This document shows, piece after piece, positions 6,498-7,470 of a DNA stretch of 7,470 bases. Every line of letters begins with the position of its first letter. Position 1 is the first letter of the stretch. The notes beneath the pieces were generated by a model that was given only the letters and a program-made list of their open reading frames with translations, did no database searches and was not told the origin of the DNA. The translations under genes and the position numbers were made by a program. Source of the stretch: Flavobacteriaceae bacterium UBA3078. Lineage in GTDB: Bacteria; Bacteroidota; Bacteroidia; Flavobacteriales; Flavobacteriaceae. Where the stretch lies: positions 12,082 to 19,551 of the forward strand of contig DFBO01000050.1 of assembly GCA_002366675.1 (NCBI GenBank), written 5' to 3'.

Positions 6498-7208
6498 ATG
6501 AGTGAACAACAAAAGAAAATATTATTAGTAGAAGATGATCCAAACTTTGGAACCATTCTTAAGGATTATTTAATGATGAACGATTATGAAGTAACCCATG
6601 CTAAAAATGGTATGGAAGGCTTTGAAAAGTTTAAGAAAGACGATTTCGATTTATGCATACTTGATGTTATGATGCCATATAAAGATGGTTTTACATTAGC
6701 TAAAGAAATTAGAGAAAAAAATACAGATGTGCCAATTGTTTTCCTTACAGCAAAAGCCATGAAAGAAGATGTGCTTAAAGGTTATAAAGTAGGAGCAGAC
6801 GATTATTTAAACAAACCATTTGATAGTGAAGTTTTATTAATGAAAATTAAAGCTATCATTCAACGTAAAGCTACAGAAACGGTTGCAGATAGTAAACAAT
6901 TCGAGTTTAAGATTGGTGGTTTTCATTTAAACTCTAAGTTGCGTTTTTTAATTTATAATGGAGGAGAACAAGTAAAATTATCTCCAAAAGAAAACGAATT
7001 ATTGCGTTTGTTGGCTTTACATGAAAACGATTTAATGCCAAGAGAATTAGCGTTAACTAAAATTTGGAGAGACGACAATTACTTTACATCTAGAAGTATG
7101 GATGTGTATATTGCTAAGCTTAGAAAGTATTTGAAACTAGATAAAAATGTAGAAATACTAAATATTCATGGTGAAGGTTTTAGACTTGTAGTTAATCAGA
7201 ATGCTTAA
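6498..7208 (+). CDS. OmpR/PhoB-family response regulator, RprY-like
   Basis: This is the cytoplasmic partner of the upstream kinase and a DNA-binding transcription factor. The receiver domain (residues 6-122) has the acidic pocket E12/D13/D14, phosphoacceptor D56 in CILDVMMP, T84 in FLTAK and K106 in NKPF, so it should be phosphorylatable. The winged-helix effector (about 135-232) includes LSPKENELLRLL, a recognition helix near SRSMDVYIAKLRKYL (198-212) and the wing ending IHGEGFRL. The stretch LDVMMPYKDGFTLAKE, with FLTAKAMKEDVLKGYKVGA, closely resembles RprY proteins of Bacteroidota. Its regulon is not evident. The GTTAA motifs upstream of the kinase are the obvious local candidate target. 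The gene starts 4 nt after the kinase stop and is followed by a strong hairpin. Confidence 0.95.
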   Translation: MSEQQKKILLVEDDPNFGTILKDYLMMNDYEVTHAKNGMEGFEKFKKDDFDLCILDVMMPYKDGFTLAKEIREKNTDVPIVFLTAKAMKEDVLKGYKVGADDYLNKPFDSEVLLMKIKAIIQRKATETVADSKQFEFKIGGFHLNSKLRFLIYNGGEQVKLSPKENELLRLLALHENDLMPRELALTKIWRDDNYFTSRSMDVYIAKLRKYLKLDKNVEILNIHGEGFRLVVNQNA

Positions 7209-7221
7209 AAAATAATTTTTC

Positions 7222-7269
7222 ATATTAAATAAAATAGCCAGCTAAATAGCTGGCTATTTTATTTAATAT
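7222..7269. terminator. Bidirectional intrinsic terminator between convergent genes
   Basis: A perfect 22-bp inverted repeat (7222-7243 paired with 7248-7269) encloses a 4-nt AAAT loop. The core AGCCAGCT/AGCTGGCT is GC-richer, and the outer parts are A/T tracts on both sides, as expected of a terminator that works in either direction. It lies 13 nt after the response-regulator stop. Its right arm contains the stop codon (7263-7265) of the opposing gene. Confidence 0.9.
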
Positions 7270-7460
7270 TTACTGTAGTCATCTATTTGAAAAGCTTTAT
7301 TGTAGACTGAAGAATCAACAGTGTTATTTTCACTTGAATCGTAATCTACTAAAATATTCCAAGAATGCTGTTCCTTTTTTAATATAACATGGAACTGACC
7401 ATAATAACTTTGTTCTTGATCTGTACCTGGATAAATGGTTAATTTATAAATACCTCTTTC
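7263..7460 (-). CDS. C-terminal fragment of an unrecognised protein, cut by an in-frame stop near the window edge
   Basis: Read on the minus strand, 65 sense codons run from 7460 down to a TAA at 7263-7265. The peptide begins ERGIYKLTIYPGTD, continues with YYGQFHVILKK and WNILVDYDSSENN, and ends AFQIDDYSKY. It looks like a genuine protein tail: alternating hydrophobic beta strands, ordinary codon use, and an end exactly at the convergent terminator. No ATG, GTG or TTG start occurs in frame within it. A TAA at 7461-7463 interrupts the frame only 7 nt from the window edge. The upstream part therefore lies outside the window in another frame, through a real frameshift or a base error near the edge. 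The GQFHVILKK...W-x-I-L-V-D-Y pattern loosely recalls the C-terminal strands of NTF2-like/DUF4440 proteins; that is a guess only. Confidence 0.5.
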   Translation of the reverse strand, partial: ERGIYKLTIYPGTDQEQSYYGQFHVILKKEQHSWNILVDYDSSENNTVDSSVYNKAFQIDDYSKY

Positions 7461-7470
7461 TTATGCTGAG

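Overview
The window looks like a chromosomal segment from a marine-type member of the Flavobacteriaceae (phylum Bacteroidota). Four things point there: strongly AT-rich DNA, a secreted protein ending in a type IX secretion (T9SS, type A) sorting domain, start codons without Shine-Dalgarno sequences, and TAnnTTTG promoter-like boxes typical of the phylum. No mobile element, phage gene, CRISPR array, tRNA or rRNA is visible. I recognise no clearly undescribed system. The most interesting signals lie in the short intergenic regions.

Region 1 (1-2260) carries one large secreted, modular T9SS cargo protein of 721 aa. It has a signal peptide, a jelly-roll/cleaved-adhesin-like domain, a duplicated Fn3 + pre-peptidase-like module and a C-terminal sorting domain. 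It ends at a strong intrinsic terminator (2231-2260).

Region 2 (2272-4838) is a compact three-gene run: a membrane-anchored family 2 glycosyltransferase, a single-pass YbbR-domain protein, and dephospho-CoA kinase (coaE). The genes are separated by 3 nt and then overlap by 4 nt (ATGA), so they are probably cotranscribed and translationally coupled. Their functions (surface glycan synthesis, envelope-associated YbbR domain, last step of CoA synthesis) do not form an obvious pathway.

Region 3 (4839-7269) is a two-component system: a sensor histidine kinase resembling RprX and an OmpR/PhoB-type response regulator resembling RprY, 4 nt apart. The 77-bp leader in front of the kinase holds a set of GTTAA motifs at 11-bp steps inside a 12-bp inverted repeat. 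This is a candidate autoregulatory operator. A TAnnTTTG box sits 4 nt before the kinase start codon, and the same arrangement occurs before the glycosyltransferase.

Region 4 (7222-7470) begins with a perfect 22-bp hairpin that probably terminates transcription from both sides. It overlaps the stop codon of a convergent minus-strand gene, of which only the last 65 codons are readable before an in-frame stop close to the window edge.
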